Shown here in pieces: positions 16,385 through 24,633 of a DNA stretch of 45,909 bases. Where the stretch lies: positions 1 to 45,909 of the forward strand of contig QHVM01000108.1 of NCBI GenBank assembly GCA_003223555.1, given 5' to 3'. A program made the translations under genes and the position numbers. The number at the start of each line of letters is the position of its first letter. Position 1 is the stretch's first letter. This DNA comes from Acidobacteriota bacterium. GTDB taxonomy: Bacteria > Acidobacteriota > Vicinamibacteria > Fen-336. The notes below the pieces were generated by a model, which worked only from the letters and a program-made list of their open reading frames with translations, had not been told where the DNA came from and did not search any database.

Positions 16385-17785
16385 CTAGGCCACCAGCGGC
16401 CGGCCCGGCTGGCGCTTGACGAACTGGCCCCGGCCCTTGCCGCCCTTGAACTCCCCGTGGTCGACGACGACCTCGCCCCGCGACAGGACCATGGCCGGCC
16501 CGCCCCGCACGACCCGGCCCTCGTAGGGGTTGTAGTCCACCTTCATGTGGTGGGTCTTCGACGACAGGGTCGTCTCCCTCTCGGGGTCGAAGAGGACCAT
16601 GTCGCCGTCCGAGCCGACCGCGATCGTCCCCTTCTTCGGCCATAGCCCGAACATCTTGGCCGGGTTGGTGGACACGATCTCCACGAAGCGGTGCATGTCG
16701 ATCTTGCCCGCCCGCACGCCGCCGTCCCAGACGAGCATGAGGCGCGTCTCGATGCCGGGGGCGCCGTTGGGGATCTTCGAGAAGTCGTCCTTGCCGATCT
16801 GCTTCTGGGGCGGCTCGTTCATGCAGAACGGGCAGTGGTCGGTCGAGACGACCTGGAGGTCGTTCTTGGCCAGCCCCTTCCAGAGCGCCTCCTGGTTCCA
16901 CTTCTCCCGCAGCGGCGGCGACATCACGTACTTGGCGCCCTCGAAGCCCGGCCGCTCGTAGTCGTCATAAGAGAGGAAGAGGTACTGGGGGCAGGTCTCG
17001 GCGTAGGCGGGCAGGCCCATGTCGCGCGCCTGCTTCACCTTCTCCAGCGCGTCCGAGCAGGACAAGTGCACGATGTAGATGGGCACTCCGGCCATCTCGG
17101 CCAGCGCGATGGCCCGACCGGTCGCCTCGCCTTCCGCGCGCGTCGGCCGCGTGAGCGCGTGATATTTCGGCGCCGTCTGTCCCTTGCGCAGCGCCTCCTT
17201 GACGAGGGTGTCGATGACGCCGCCGTTCTCGGCGTGCATGCAGATGAGGCCGCCGTTGTCGCGCGTCTTGAGCAGCGCCTTGAAGATCGTGGCGTCGTCC
17301 ACCATGAAGACGCCCGGATAGGCCATGAACAGCTTGAACGACGTGATGCCCTCGTGCTTGACCAGCCGGTCCATGTCGCCGGCGACCTGGTCGGTCAGCT
17401 CGCGCACGATCATGTGGAAGGCGTAGTCGACCACGGCCTTGCCCTCCGCCCGCTTCATCCAGCCTTCGTAGGCCGGATAGAGGCCCTCGCCGAAGCCCTG
17501 GATGGCGAAGTCGACGAGCGTGGTGGTGCCCCCGTGGGCGGCCGCGATCGTGCCCGTCTCGAAGTCGTCGGCGGACGTCGTGCCGCCGAAAGGCATGTCG
17601 AGGTGGGTGTGGACGTCGATGCCGCCCGGCATGACGAGCTTCCCCGACGCGTCGATCACCGTCTGCGCGGGCAGGTTCAGGCCCTGGCCGATGAGGGTGA
17701 CCACCCCGCGGTCGACATACACGTCGGCCTGGTAGCGGTCGGCGGCGGTGACGATGGTGCCGTTCTTCACGAGGGTCGTGGACAT
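16385..17785 (-). CDS. hydA: Dihydropyrimidinase / D-hydantoinase
   Basis: The 466-residue cyclic amidohydrolase starts at ATG 17785 behind GGAGG. The binuclear metal site is complete: H59 and H61 in GGIDVHTHLDMPFGG, the carboxylated Lys K151 in TSFKLFMAYPG, H184 in CMHAENG, H240 in IVHLSC and D316 in STDHCPF. The length and motif numbering match D-hydantoinases. It opens 5,6-dihydrouracil or dihydrothymine (or 5-substituted hydantoins) to N-carbamoyl-beta-amino acids in the cytoplasm. PreA upstream on the same strand and the beta-ureidopropionase at the window end supply the flanking steps. It is divergent from the GT51 gene across 78 bases. Confidence 0.95.
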   Translation of the reverse strand: MSTTLVKNGTIVTAADRYQADVYVDRGVVTLIGQGLNLPAQTVIDASGKLVMPGGIDVHTHLDMPFGGTTSADDFETGTIAAAHGGTTTLVDFAIQGFGEGLYPAYEGWMKRAEGKAVVDYAFHMIVRELTDQVAGDMDRLVKHEGITSFKLFMAYPGVFMVDDATIFKALLKTRDNGGLICMHAENGGVIDTLVKEALRKGQTAPKYHALTRPTRAEGEATGRAIALAEMAGVPIYIVHLSCSDALEKVKQARDMGLPAYAETCPQYLFLSYDDYERPGFEGAKYVMSPPLREKWNQEALWKGLAKNDLQVVSTDHCPFCMNEPPQKQIGKDDFSKIPNGAPGIETRLMLVWDGGVRAGKIDMHRFVEIVSTNPAKMFGLWPKKGTIAVGSDGDMVLFDPERETTLSSKTHHMKVDYNPYEGRVVRGGPAMVLSRGEVVVDHGEFKGGKGRGQFVKRQPGRPLVA

Positions 17786-17863
17786 GGGGCCTCCGGCGCG
17801 CGATGCCGGGAAGATGATACAGCCTGCGATCGCGGCGGCGCATCGGCGGTGTAGGCTAGAGCC

Positions 17864-19615
17864 TTGACGACCCGCCGCCTCGCGGCCCTCCTGCCATTCG
17901 GCCTCGCCGGCCTGGCCGTGGCACTGGCGCCCGCCGCGCAATATCGCCGGCACGCGCTCGAGAGCCAGGTCCGGGCGCGCATCCTGGCGGAGGCGGCCCG
18001 GCGCGGCCTGGTGGCGCAGATCGACGAGGTACGCGTCGGGCTCCAGCCACCGCTCCTCGTCACCGGGCTGCGCGTGGCCCGGCCAGGGAAGTGGTCGCTC
18101 GCCGCCGAGTCCGCCGCGCTCGGGCTGCGACCGCGAGGCGAGGGGCTTCTCTCGGGCGCGCGCCTGGCGCTCGGTCGTGTCAAGGTCACGGGGCCGGGCG
18201 GCCTGGCCATGGACGTCGTCCCTACGGCCTGGGACGTGTCCGCCGACCGTTCCGGAGAGCAACGGCTGGAGCTGCGCGCGCCGGCCACCGGCCTCTCGCT
18301 GACGCGCCGTCCCGGAGGAGAAGGCACGGCTCTCGAGGCGCGGGCGACGAGGACGCCCCTCGGCTCGCTCCTCACGCTGCGCCGGGACGGGGTGCGGCTC
18401 CTCGACGCCGGTGTGGTCGACGGCCGGCTGAGCCTGGAGGACGTGCCCGATTCGACCACCTTCGACGTCGACCTGGAGGCGCGCGGCACGCGCGTGGCCG
18501 CTCTGGACCACGTGGGCAATCCCGAGGGCGAGGCGGCCGAGAGCGAAGCGCCCTTCGCGCCGCCGGCGGATCTACGGCTGCGGCTGGGCGGCTCCTGGCG
18601 TCCGGCGGCCGGCCGGCTGGACCTCCCGAGCTGGCGGTTGGTCACGGACGGGTTGTCGCTCTCCGGCTCCCTCTCGATCGTCGGCGTGGCGCGCGAACCC
18701 CGGTTGACGCTGGCCTTCCAGGCGGAGCGCGTCGACCTCGCGCGCCTGCTCGCCCTGTCGGCGCCGGAAGCCCCGTCGCCCGTCGTCGCCTCGATAACGC
18801 CCAGCGGCGGCGGCGCCGGCGAAAGCCTGGGGTCGGCGTCGCTCTCGGTCCGCGTCACCGGCTTGCTCTCCGACGCTGCGTCCCTCGGCGTGGACCAGCG
18901 GCTGGACTTCAGCCCGCCCCGTCGGATCCCACCTCCGATCGAGAGGCTGCGGCGCGATTTCGTCCACGAGGTCACGCTGCCGCACGGCGGGCGCCGCGCC
19001 ATCGACGTTTCTCCCGCCTCGCCGGACTTCGTGGCCTTGCCCGAGGTGCCGCCCCTGCTGGTGCGGACGCTGCTGCTCGGGGAGGACGCGGGGTTCTTCG
19101 GGCATCGCGGGATCGACCTCGCCGAGGTTCCCTCCGCGATCCTCACCGACTGGAGCCGCGGCACCGCCGTGCGGGGCGCGTCCACGATCACCCAGCAGCT
19201 CGCCAAGAACCTCTTCCTTTCGCGCGAGAAGCGCCTTGGCCGCAAGCTGCAGGAGGTGGCTCTCGCCCTGCTGCTCGACAGCGCGCTCGGCAAGAAGCGG
19301 ATCCTGGAGATCTACCTGAACGTGATCGAGTGGGGGCCGGGCCTCTACGGCCTGCGGCCGGCGGCGCGGCGCTACTTCGAGAAGGAGCCCCGCGACCTCA
19401 CGCCGGCCCAGATGGCGTTCCTGGTCGCCCTCATCCCCGGCCCGGTGAAGTACCAGCGCTCGATCGCGAGCGGCACTCCGTCACCGGGCTTCCGCCCGCT
19501 CGTCGACCGCCTGCTCGCCAAGCTGCGCTCGGTGGGCGCCCTGAGCGAGGATCAGTACGAGACGGCCCTGGCCGACGACCTCCACGTCGCCCCGCCGCCG
19601 GGCGCCGGCGAGTAG
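17864..19615 (+). CDS. GT51 peptidoglycan transglycosylase with AsmA-like N-terminal region
   Basis: The 583-residue protein has an N-terminal membrane helix (LLPFGLAGLAVALAPAA), then about 320 residues of beta-rich sequence resembling AsmA/DUF748-like domains (LLVTGLRVARPGKWS, LLSGARLALGRVKVTGPG). The C-terminal 220 residues are a GT51 domain with E407 in LGEDAGFFGHRGID, RGASTITQQLAKNLFLS, and ILEIYLNVIEWGPGLYG. It polymerises lipid II glycan chains and lacks a transpeptidase domain. The fusion to an AsmA-like region is uncommon compared with the roughly 240-residue MtgA. The start is a TTG with a weak ribosome site, so it is tentative. It ends 4 bases before the convergent PreA stop. Confidence 0.85.
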   Translation: MTTRRLAALLPFGLAGLAVALAPAAQYRRHALESQVRARILAEAARRGLVAQIDEVRVGLQPPLLVTGLRVARPGKWSLAAESAALGLRPRGEGLLSGARLALGRVKVTGPGGLAMDVVPTAWDVSADRSGEQRLELRAPATGLSLTRRPGGEGTALEARATRTPLGSLLTLRRDGVRLLDAGVVDGRLSLEDVPDSTTFDVDLEARGTRVAALDHVGNPEGEAAESEAPFAPPADLRLRLGGSWRPAAGRLDLPSWRLVTDGLSLSGSLSIVGVAREPRLTLAFQAERVDLARLLALSAPEAPSPVVASITPSGGGAGESLGSASLSVRVTGLLSDAASLGVDQRLDFSPPRRIPPPIERLRRDFVHEVTLPHGGRRAIDVSPASPDFVALPEVPPLLVRTLLLGEDAGFFGHRGIDLAEVPSAILTDWSRGTAVRGASTITQQLAKNLFLSREKRLGRKLQEVALALLLDSALGKKRILEIYLNVIEWGPGLYGLRPAARRYFEKEPRDLTPAQMAFLVALIPGPVKYQRSIASGTPSPGFRPLVDRLLAKLRSVGALSEDQYETALADDLHVAPPPGAGE

Positions 19616-19618
19616 GGA

Positions 19619-20743
19619 TCAGGCCCGGGCCGGCTCCGCGTAACCCTCCTGCGGCTCGTGACCGCCCTGGTAGTCGGAGTCGGCCGGCCGGCGGATCTGC
19701 GAGTGGGCCACGATGCGGTCGCGGCGGATCCCGCGGAAGTCCTCCAGCCGCTTCCAGCCTCGGTGGGCGTTCTTCTCCAGGAACTCGCTCATCCCCTGCA
19801 CGAGCCGCTTGATGACGTTGGGGCCGACGGCGTGGTCGAGCATCGCGGCCGTGCACACCTGGACCGTGCCGCAGCCGAGGAGGAGGTAGTTGAGCGCCTG
19901 GTTGAAGTCGGAGATGCCGCCGATGCCGGAGAAGCTCCTCTCGGGGAAGGCCCTCGTCATCTGCGACATCTTCGCGAGCGACTGGGGCAGGATGGCCGGC
20001 CCGCCCAGCCCGCCGCTCGAGACGTACCCGTCCACGTTCATCTCGAACTCGAGCGTCTCGGGGTCGACGAGCGGGATGGAGGGGAACGTGTTCGAGGAGA
20101 CGACCGCGTCGCCGCCGCCGGTGAAGACCGCGCCCGCCTCGAGGACGATGTCGGTCGTGGAGGGCGTGAGCTTGGCCCATACCGGGACCTTCGCCACCCC
20201 CTTCACGACCTGGGTCACGCTGGAGCAGAGCTTCTGGTCCTTGCCGATGTTGGAACCCATGTCCTCGCGGTCCATGTGCGGGCAGGACAGGTTCAGCTCG
20301 AGGCCGTCCGCGCCCTGCTCCTGGCAGGCGGTGGCGAGGCTCCGCCAGTGGTCCAGCTCCTTGTCGCTGCCCGAGCCGGCCATGATCGAGGCGATCAGCA
20401 CCCGGTCCGGGAACGCCTTCTTGATGCGGCCGATGCGCGGGACCCACCAGTCGAGCGTCTTGTCGGAGATGAGCTCCCAGTTCCAGGAGGACTGCAGCAC
20501 GCCGCCGCGGCCCTTGTTCATCGACGAGACGCCCAGCTCCGGGTAGTAGCGCAGGAACTTCGTCTTCGGTCCCGCGACGTTGACGACCGGATGGAGGCCG
20601 ATCGTCTTGGTGACGACGCCGCCCCAGCCCGCCTCGAAGGCCCGCACGATGTTGCTCTCCGACTCGGTGGGAGGGGCCGAGGAGAGCAGGAACGGGTTCG
20701 GGAACTTGATCCCGGTGAACGTGGTGGACAGGTCGACGCTCAT
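19619..20743 (-). CDS. preA: Dihydropyrimidine dehydrogenase catalytic subunit, PreA-like, without ferredoxin domain
   Basis: The 374-residue protein starts at ATG 20743 behind GGGAGGA. It has the FMN TIM-barrel of dihydropyrimidine/dihydroorotate dehydrogenases: FPNPFLLSSAPPTES, GWGGVVTKTIG, VLIASIMAGSG, the catalytic LELNLSCPHM with C154, KLTPSTTDI, and SGIGGISDFNQA. E. coli PreA (411 residues) and mammalian DPD carry two 4Fe-4S clusters at the C-terminus. Here the protein ends about 60 residues after the barrel with no CxxCxxC motif, and the next gene converges 4 bases away. Electrons must come from elsewhere, or it is a DHOD-like offshoot. It likely reduces uracil or thymine to the dihydro form. 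Confidence 0.87.
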   Translation of the reverse strand: MSVDLSTTFTGIKFPNPFLLSSAPPTESESNIVRAFEAGWGGVVTKTIGLHPVVNVAGPKTKFLRYYPELGVSSMNKGRGGVLQSSWNWELISDKTLDWWVPRIGRIKKAFPDRVLIASIMAGSGSDKELDHWRSLATACQEQGADGLELNLSCPHMDREDMGSNIGKDQKLCSSVTQVVKGVAKVPVWAKLTPSTTDIVLEAGAVFTGGGDAVVSSNTFPSIPLVDPETLEFEMNVDGYVSSGGLGGPAILPQSLAKMSQMTRAFPERSFSGIGGISDFNQALNYLLLGCGTVQVCTAAMLDHAVGPNVIKRLVQGMSEFLEKNAHRGWKRLEDFRGIRRDRIVAHSQIRRPADSDYQGGHEPQEGYAEPARA

Positions 20744-20823
20744 GGCTTCCTCCCCGCAGGCGCGGATGGAAGCCAAGCGTAGCGCCGTTTGTCGAGGACG
20801 GAAAGAAGGGAACCGGCAGGGCC

Positions 20824-20870
20824 TTGACGCCGTAGATATCTTTGTGATATTTTACTGATATCACAGGAGG
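20824..20870 (+). promoter_or_regulatory. SPFH/RHH promoter with three GATAT boxes in helical phase
   Basis: TTGACG (20824-20829) and GATATT (20846-20851) with 16 bp between form a promoter. GATAT occurs at 20835, 20846 and 20857, exactly 11 bp apart, one helical turn each. The second and third also form the dyad GTGATAT-N7-ATATCAC (20844-20864). The array overlaps the -10 and touches the AGGAGG at 20865-20870. This fits cooperative repression, plausibly by the ribbon-helix-helix protein two genes on. Confidence 0.6.
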
Positions 20871-20876
20871 ATGATC

Positions 20877-21746
20877 ATGATCCGGGAGAGACAGCGGTCG
20901 GCGGTCTCCGGCTGGCTGATGCTGCCGGTCCTGCTCGCGCTGGCCGCGGCGGCCCTGCGTTCCCTGTTCCTGGCCTTGCAGGCGCAATCCATCGTGTGGG
21001 TGCTGGCGAGCGTCCTGGCCGAGGTCGCCACGGTCGTCGGCCTCGGCGGGTTCTTCGTGGTCAACCCGAACGAGGGACGCGTGCTGCAGCTCTTCGGCGC
21101 CTACCGCGGGACCGTCCGCACGGCCGGCCTGCGGTGGGCGAGCCCGTTCTTCACCAAGAAGGCCGTCTCGCTGCGCGTGCGCAACTTCGAGAGCGGAAAG
21201 CTCAAGGTCAACGACCTCGACGGCAACCCGGTCGAGATCGCCGCGGTCGTGGTGTGGCGGGTCGTCGACACCGCCGAGGCGGTCTTCGAGGTCGACAGCT
21301 ACGAGGACTACGTCAAGGTGCAGACCGAGTCCGCGATCCGCAACCTGGCCACCCGCTACCCCTACGACACGCACGACGACGAGAAGGTGTCGCTGCGCGG
21401 CAACACCGCCTCGGTGGCCGGCGACCTCAAGCACGAGATCCAGGACCGGCTGGCCAAGGCGGGGGTCGAGGTGATCGAGGCCCGGATCAGCCACCTGGCC
21501 TACGCGCCCGAGATCGCCGCGGTGATGCTCCGGCGGCAGCAGGCGGCGGCCATCATCGCCGCCCGGGCCCGCATCGTCGAGGGCGCGGTGGGCATGGTCG
21601 ACATGGCCCTCCAGCTCCTGTCCAAGAGCAACGTCGTGCAGCTCGACGAGGAGCGCAAGGCGGCCATGGTGAGCAACCTGCTCGTGGTGCTGTGCGCCGA
21701 CCGCGAGGCGCAGCCGGTCGTGAACACGGGCACGCTGTACCAGTAG
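20877..21746 (+). CDS. SPFH/Band 7 (stomatin-like) membrane protein
   Basis: The protein has 289 residues from ATG 20877, six bases after AGGAGG; ATG 20871 is too close to the ribosome site. Two hydrophobic helices near the N-terminus ([14 protein letters not shown] and [20 protein letters not shown]) are followed by an SPFH domain: [46 protein letters not shown], and the helical stretch [20 protein letters not shown]. Stomatin-type proteins oligomerise in the membrane and organise microdomains or regulate proteases. The RHH gene follows 6 bases later, so they form an operon with the GATAT-box promoter. Confidence 0.9.
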   Translation: MIRERQRSAVSGWLMLPVLLALAAAALRSLFLALQAQSIVWVLASVLAEVATVVGLGGFFVVNPNEGRVLQLFGAYRGTVRTAGLRWASPFFTKKAVSLRVRNFESGKLKVNDLDGNPVEIAAVVVWRVVDTAEAVFEVDSYEDYVKVQTESAIRNLATRYPYDTHDDEKVSLRGNTASVAGDLKHEIQDRLAKAGVEVIEARISHLAYAPEIAAVMLRRQQAAAIIAARARIVEGAVGMVDMALQLLSKSNVVQLDEERKAAMVSNLLVVLCADREAQPVVNTGTLYQ

Positions 21747-21752
21747 GGAGAC

Positions 21753-22016
21753 GTGGCCGAGCGCAAGCCCTTCCTGCTCCGGATCGACCGCGCGGTGCTG
21801 GACGGCCTGCAGCGCTGGGCGGGTGACGACCTGCGCAGCCTCAACGCGCAGATCGAGTTCGTGCTGCGTCGGGCGCTGGAGCAGGCGGGGCGGCTGAAGC
21901 CCGGCCGGGGGGGTCTGGGGGGACCGGAGGGTCCCCCCAGCTCAAAGAGCGAGCGCGGATTCACTCCGCGCGAGCGAAAGACCGGTGAGGCGGAGCCCCC
22001 CGGCCCGCGCCGCTGA
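21753..22016 (+). CDS. Arc-like ribbon-helix-helix DNA-binding protein with a repeat-derived tail
   Basis: The 87-residue protein starts at GTG 21753 after GGGAG. Residues 4-48 form an Arc-type ribbon-helix-helix: a short beta strand (KPFLLRID), helix 1 ([13 protein letters not shown]) and helix 2 ([16 protein letters not shown]). Such proteins bind as dimers by inserting the strands into the major groove. Residues 49-87 are glycine/proline/arginine-rich and are encoded by an inverted copy of the palindromic repeat seen at 3441-3590, so this tail is not native sequence. The pairing with the SPFH gene and the boxes upstream suggest it represses its own operon (inference). Confidence 0.8.
   Translation: MAERKPFLLRIDRAVLDGLQRWAGDDLRSLNAQIEFVLRRALEQAGRLKPGRGGLGGPEGPPSSKSERGFTPRERKTGEAEPPGPRR
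21900..21975 (-). repeat. Inverted, diverged copy of the 3.4-kb palindromic repeat
   Basis: Read on the minus strand, this has the same order as the 3441-3590 copies: GCGGAGTGAATCCGC dyad, GAGCTGGGGGG, a loop, then CCCCCCAGACCCCC. It overlaps the 3' end of the RHH gene and supplies its last 39 or so codons. Confidence 0.7.
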
Positions 22017-22062
22017 CCTGGCCCCCGAAGCGGGTGAAGCTTCTCGCTACATTGCCGGCCTT

Positions 22063-22335
22063 CTACGTCAGCGCCACCACCTCATAGTCCACGACGCCGG
22101 GGACCTCGAAGCGCACGCTGCGGCCCTCCTGCCGGAAGGGCAGCGCGCGGGCGCCGGTAGACCATCTCTCGCAGTAGCAGACGGTCAGGGGACCGGTGCT
22201 CGGCCAGCCGTTGGTGAAGAAGCCGTCCGGCGCGTAGCGGCGGCCCATCTCCCGGTAGATGGCCGGCATCTGCCCGGCGAAGTAGGGGCTGAACATGCAT
22301 GTCTTGTAGAGCCAGGTGGCACGGGCGCATCCGAT
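22063..22335 (-). pseudogene. Remnant of a second glycosidase-like paralogue
   Basis: The minus-strand frame reads WLYKTCMFSPYFAGQM, YAPDGFFTNGWPST and CYCERW, matching the DVDGIFSNRWSGSGMCYCE region of the intact neighbour. It then jumps to [15 protein letters not shown], which matches that neighbour's extreme C-terminus (ELAVPSILDHEVVAI). Some 400 residues between these regions are missing, and the N-terminal third is absent. It directly abuts the intact gene, so a tandem duplicate was largely deleted. Confidence 0.75.
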
Positions 22336-24570
22336 CTAGAGGTCGATGGCCACGACCTCGTGGTCGAGGATGGAAGGCACGGCCAGCTCCACGTACGTGG
22401 CCGTGATACGCGTCTCCGGCGATCGCTCGCTCACCAGCAGGTGCACGCCCTTGACGGTCCGGCCGTCCGGGATCCGCACCCGCACGCGCTGCTCGCCGAC
22501 GGGCAGCAGCTCCCGGAGCGGGCCCTTCATCATCATCGGGTTGGTGAGGTTGACGAGGTGCACCGTCATCGAGTCGCGCTGCCGCCACACGGTGACGTCG
22601 ACGATGCCCGGCCCGGTGACGACCGCCGGGGGCTCCTCGTTCACCGCCCACGTCACGGCGTTGCGGAGGAGCCGGCCGTGGTCGACCGCCAGCACCTCCC
22701 AGAACGTGCGATCGACGTCCCACGGGAAGTAGACGATGCGGCTCCGGCCGAGGTCCCGGACGTAGACCCCGGGGATGCTCGTGTGCGGCACGCGCGGGAA
22801 GACCTTCTCCATCGGCAGGTCCGGGTATGAAGGAATCAGCGTGAGCGGCGCGGGGGTGTACGGCTCGCGCGGCGTGACGTCCACGCGCCAGACGCCGTTC
22901 ACGATGCGTGCCGCGTCCTCGAGCCCGGCCAGGATCGCGTGGTGACGGCCCGTGGCCGGGTCCTTCTCGACCGTGAGGTAGGAGTTCCGCATCGGCCCCT
23001 CGACCCGTCCGGCGAGCCGCGCCCCGAAGAGGTCGCCGAGGCCGAAGTCGGGCCGCCGCGCGCCGGCCTCGTCGTACAGCGACGTCTCGAACGTCGCGAT
23101 CAGGCTGCCCCCGCGCTCCACGTACCGGCGCAGCTCGTCGCACTGGCGGCCGGACAGCGCGGCGACGTTGGGCAGGACGAGCAGCTTGAAGCGGCCGACC
23201 CGGTCGGGATCGACGAGCCCGTCGTGCACCATCTCGAAGGGAATGCGCGCCTCGACGAGCGCCTGGTAGAAGCCGAGGATGTGGTCCTCGACCTTCTCCC
23301 GGGCGCGCTCGCCGCCGTAGAAGGCCGCCGTCTGCTGCGAGTAGACGAGCCCCACCCGCGCCAGCGGCTCCTCGTTCCGGAGGTAGCGCTCGGTGCGATG
23401 GTGCCAATCGTAGATGCGGGCGACCGGCTCGAGCCACCGCCGGTCGTGGAGCGTTCCGCAGAACTTGGTGAACCACGGGCGCAACCCGTTCGCCGTGCCC
23501 TCCGCGACCCACAGCCGCATCTCCGGCTCGCTCTGCACGGAGTCCTTCCAGCGATACACCTCCTCGAGGCCCACGCTGAAGATGCCGCCGATCGCCTTGG
23601 CCCCGAGCGCGGCGCGATACTCCTTGGCCGCCTTGCCGTTCTCCCAGGGCGCCATCAGGCCCCGCCGGGCCTGGCGATCGGCGAAGAGAGTCGGAGCCAG
23701 CTCGCCGACCGTCTTCATGTCGAGCAGGCTGAGCGCGCCGCCCCCGGTGTTGGGGATGAAGCACACGTTGGGCTTGATCGCCCGGATCGCGTCGGCCCAC
23801 CGGCGCCACAGCTCGAAGAGGCGCTGCTGCTGCCAGGAGATGAACGCCCGCCGGGCGGGGTCGCCCGGATCGAGGGTGCGTGGCAGCTCGAAGCCCGTCC
23901 CCGCCCGGAAATTGCGCCGGCAGTGCTCGCAGTAGCACATCCCCGAGCCCGACCACCGGTTGCTGAAGATGCCGTCGACGTCGTAGCCGGACACGATCTC
24001 CTCGTGCACCGCGGTCATGAACTCGAAGTTGTACGGCCCGAGCGCGCACGTGACCCACATCTCCGGCGAGGCCCAATGGCGCCGCGGCCGGCCCTCGGCG
24101 TCGACCGCGATCCAGTCCGGGTGGGCCTCCCGGACGTCGTCGTACGTCGCGTGGGGATCCGTCCGCGCGATCACGACCATCCCGAGCTTCCGGCACCCGG
24201 CGAGGAGCTCGCCGAACGGGTCGCGGTCGCCCATCCAAGCGCTGCGGTGGTGCAGCGGCACCCGGGTCGGGTAGTACGCGACGCACCCGCCCGCGCTCAG
24301 GCAGGCGGCGTCGGCATGGACGCGCTCGAAATAGTCCAGCCAGAACTGCGGGTCATATTGGCCCGGATCGTCCTCGACCAGGGTGAGCTGGGCCCAGCGC
24401 ATCGGCCGGTCGAACACGGATCGCGCGGCTGCTCCCGCTTTGTCGGGGAAGGGCTGGCCGGATTCGGGGCCGGGGCCGAGGGCCCACGCGGGAGCCACGG
24501 CGAGGCTGGAAGCTCCGGCCAGCGTTCCGGCCAGGAACCCGCGGCGGGACAAGCGTCCACCATCGGCCAT
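22336..24570 (-). CDS. Tat-exported glycoside hydrolase-like protein (TIM barrel plus beta-galactosidase trimerisation-type domain)
   Basis: The 744-residue protein starts at ATG 24570 with GGAGG upstream. The leader has a twin-arginine signal, SRRGFLAGTLAG. A TIM-barrel-like region follows (MRWAQLTLVEDDPGQYDP, DVDGIFSNRWSGSGMCYCE, with PNTGGGALSLLDM further on). Next comes a class I amidotransferase-like/beta-galactosidase trimerisation domain (RVGLVYSQQTAAFYGGE, KLLVLPNVAALS, ECGG-like YVERGGSLIATFETS) and a beta-rich C-terminus. Such proteins are annotated as glycosidase-like and often found in Acidobacteriota and Planctomycetes. The catalytic acids are not certain and the substrate is unknown. 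A wrecked paralogue lies immediately downstream. Confidence 0.75.
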   Translation of the reverse strand: MADGGRLSRRGFLAGTLAGASSLAVAPAWALGPGPESGQPFPDKAGAAARSVFDRPMRWAQLTLVEDDPGQYDPQFWLDYFERVHADAACLSAGGCVAYYPTRVPLHHRSAWMGDRDPFGELLAGCRKLGMVVIARTDPHATYDDVREAHPDWIAVDAEGRPRRHWASPEMWVTCALGPYNFEFMTAVHEEIVSGYDVDGIFSNRWSGSGMCYCEHCRRNFRAGTGFELPRTLDPGDPARRAFISWQQQRLFELWRRWADAIRAIKPNVCFIPNTGGGALSLLDMKTVGELAPTLFADRQARRGLMAPWENGKAAKEYRAALGAKAIGGIFSVGLEEVYRWKDSVQSEPEMRLWVAEGTANGLRPWFTKFCGTLHDRRWLEPVARIYDWHHRTERYLRNEEPLARVGLVYSQQTAAFYGGERAREKVEDHILGFYQALVEARIPFEMVHDGLVDPDRVGRFKLLVLPNVAALSGRQCDELRRYVERGGSLIATFETSLYDEAGARRPDFGLGDLFGARLAGRVEGPMRNSYLTVEKDPATGRHHAILAGLEDAARIVNGVWRVDVTPREPYTPAPLTLIPSYPDLPMEKVFPRVPHTSIPGVYVRDLGRSRIVYFPWDVDRTFWEVLAVDHGRLLRNAVTWAVNEEPPAVVTGPGIVDVTVWRQRDSMTVHLVNLTNPMMMKGPLRELLPVGEQRVRVRIPDGRTVKGVHLLVSERSPETRITATYVELAVPSILDHEVVAIDL

Positions 24571-24633
24571 CGGAGCACCTCCGGCGGGATTCTGTACTAC
24601 TCGAGGCGTCCGTTTGCAGCAGGCGGGAACGAT

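Noticed and set aside
17864-17869. TTGACG as a -35 element
   Set aside because: It coincides with the start codon of the GT51 gene and has no -10 at a proper distance; the membrane-helix leader supports translation from the TTG.
20871-20876. ATG 20871 as the SPFH start
   Set aside because: It directly abuts the AGGAGG; ATG 20877 has the usual spacing.
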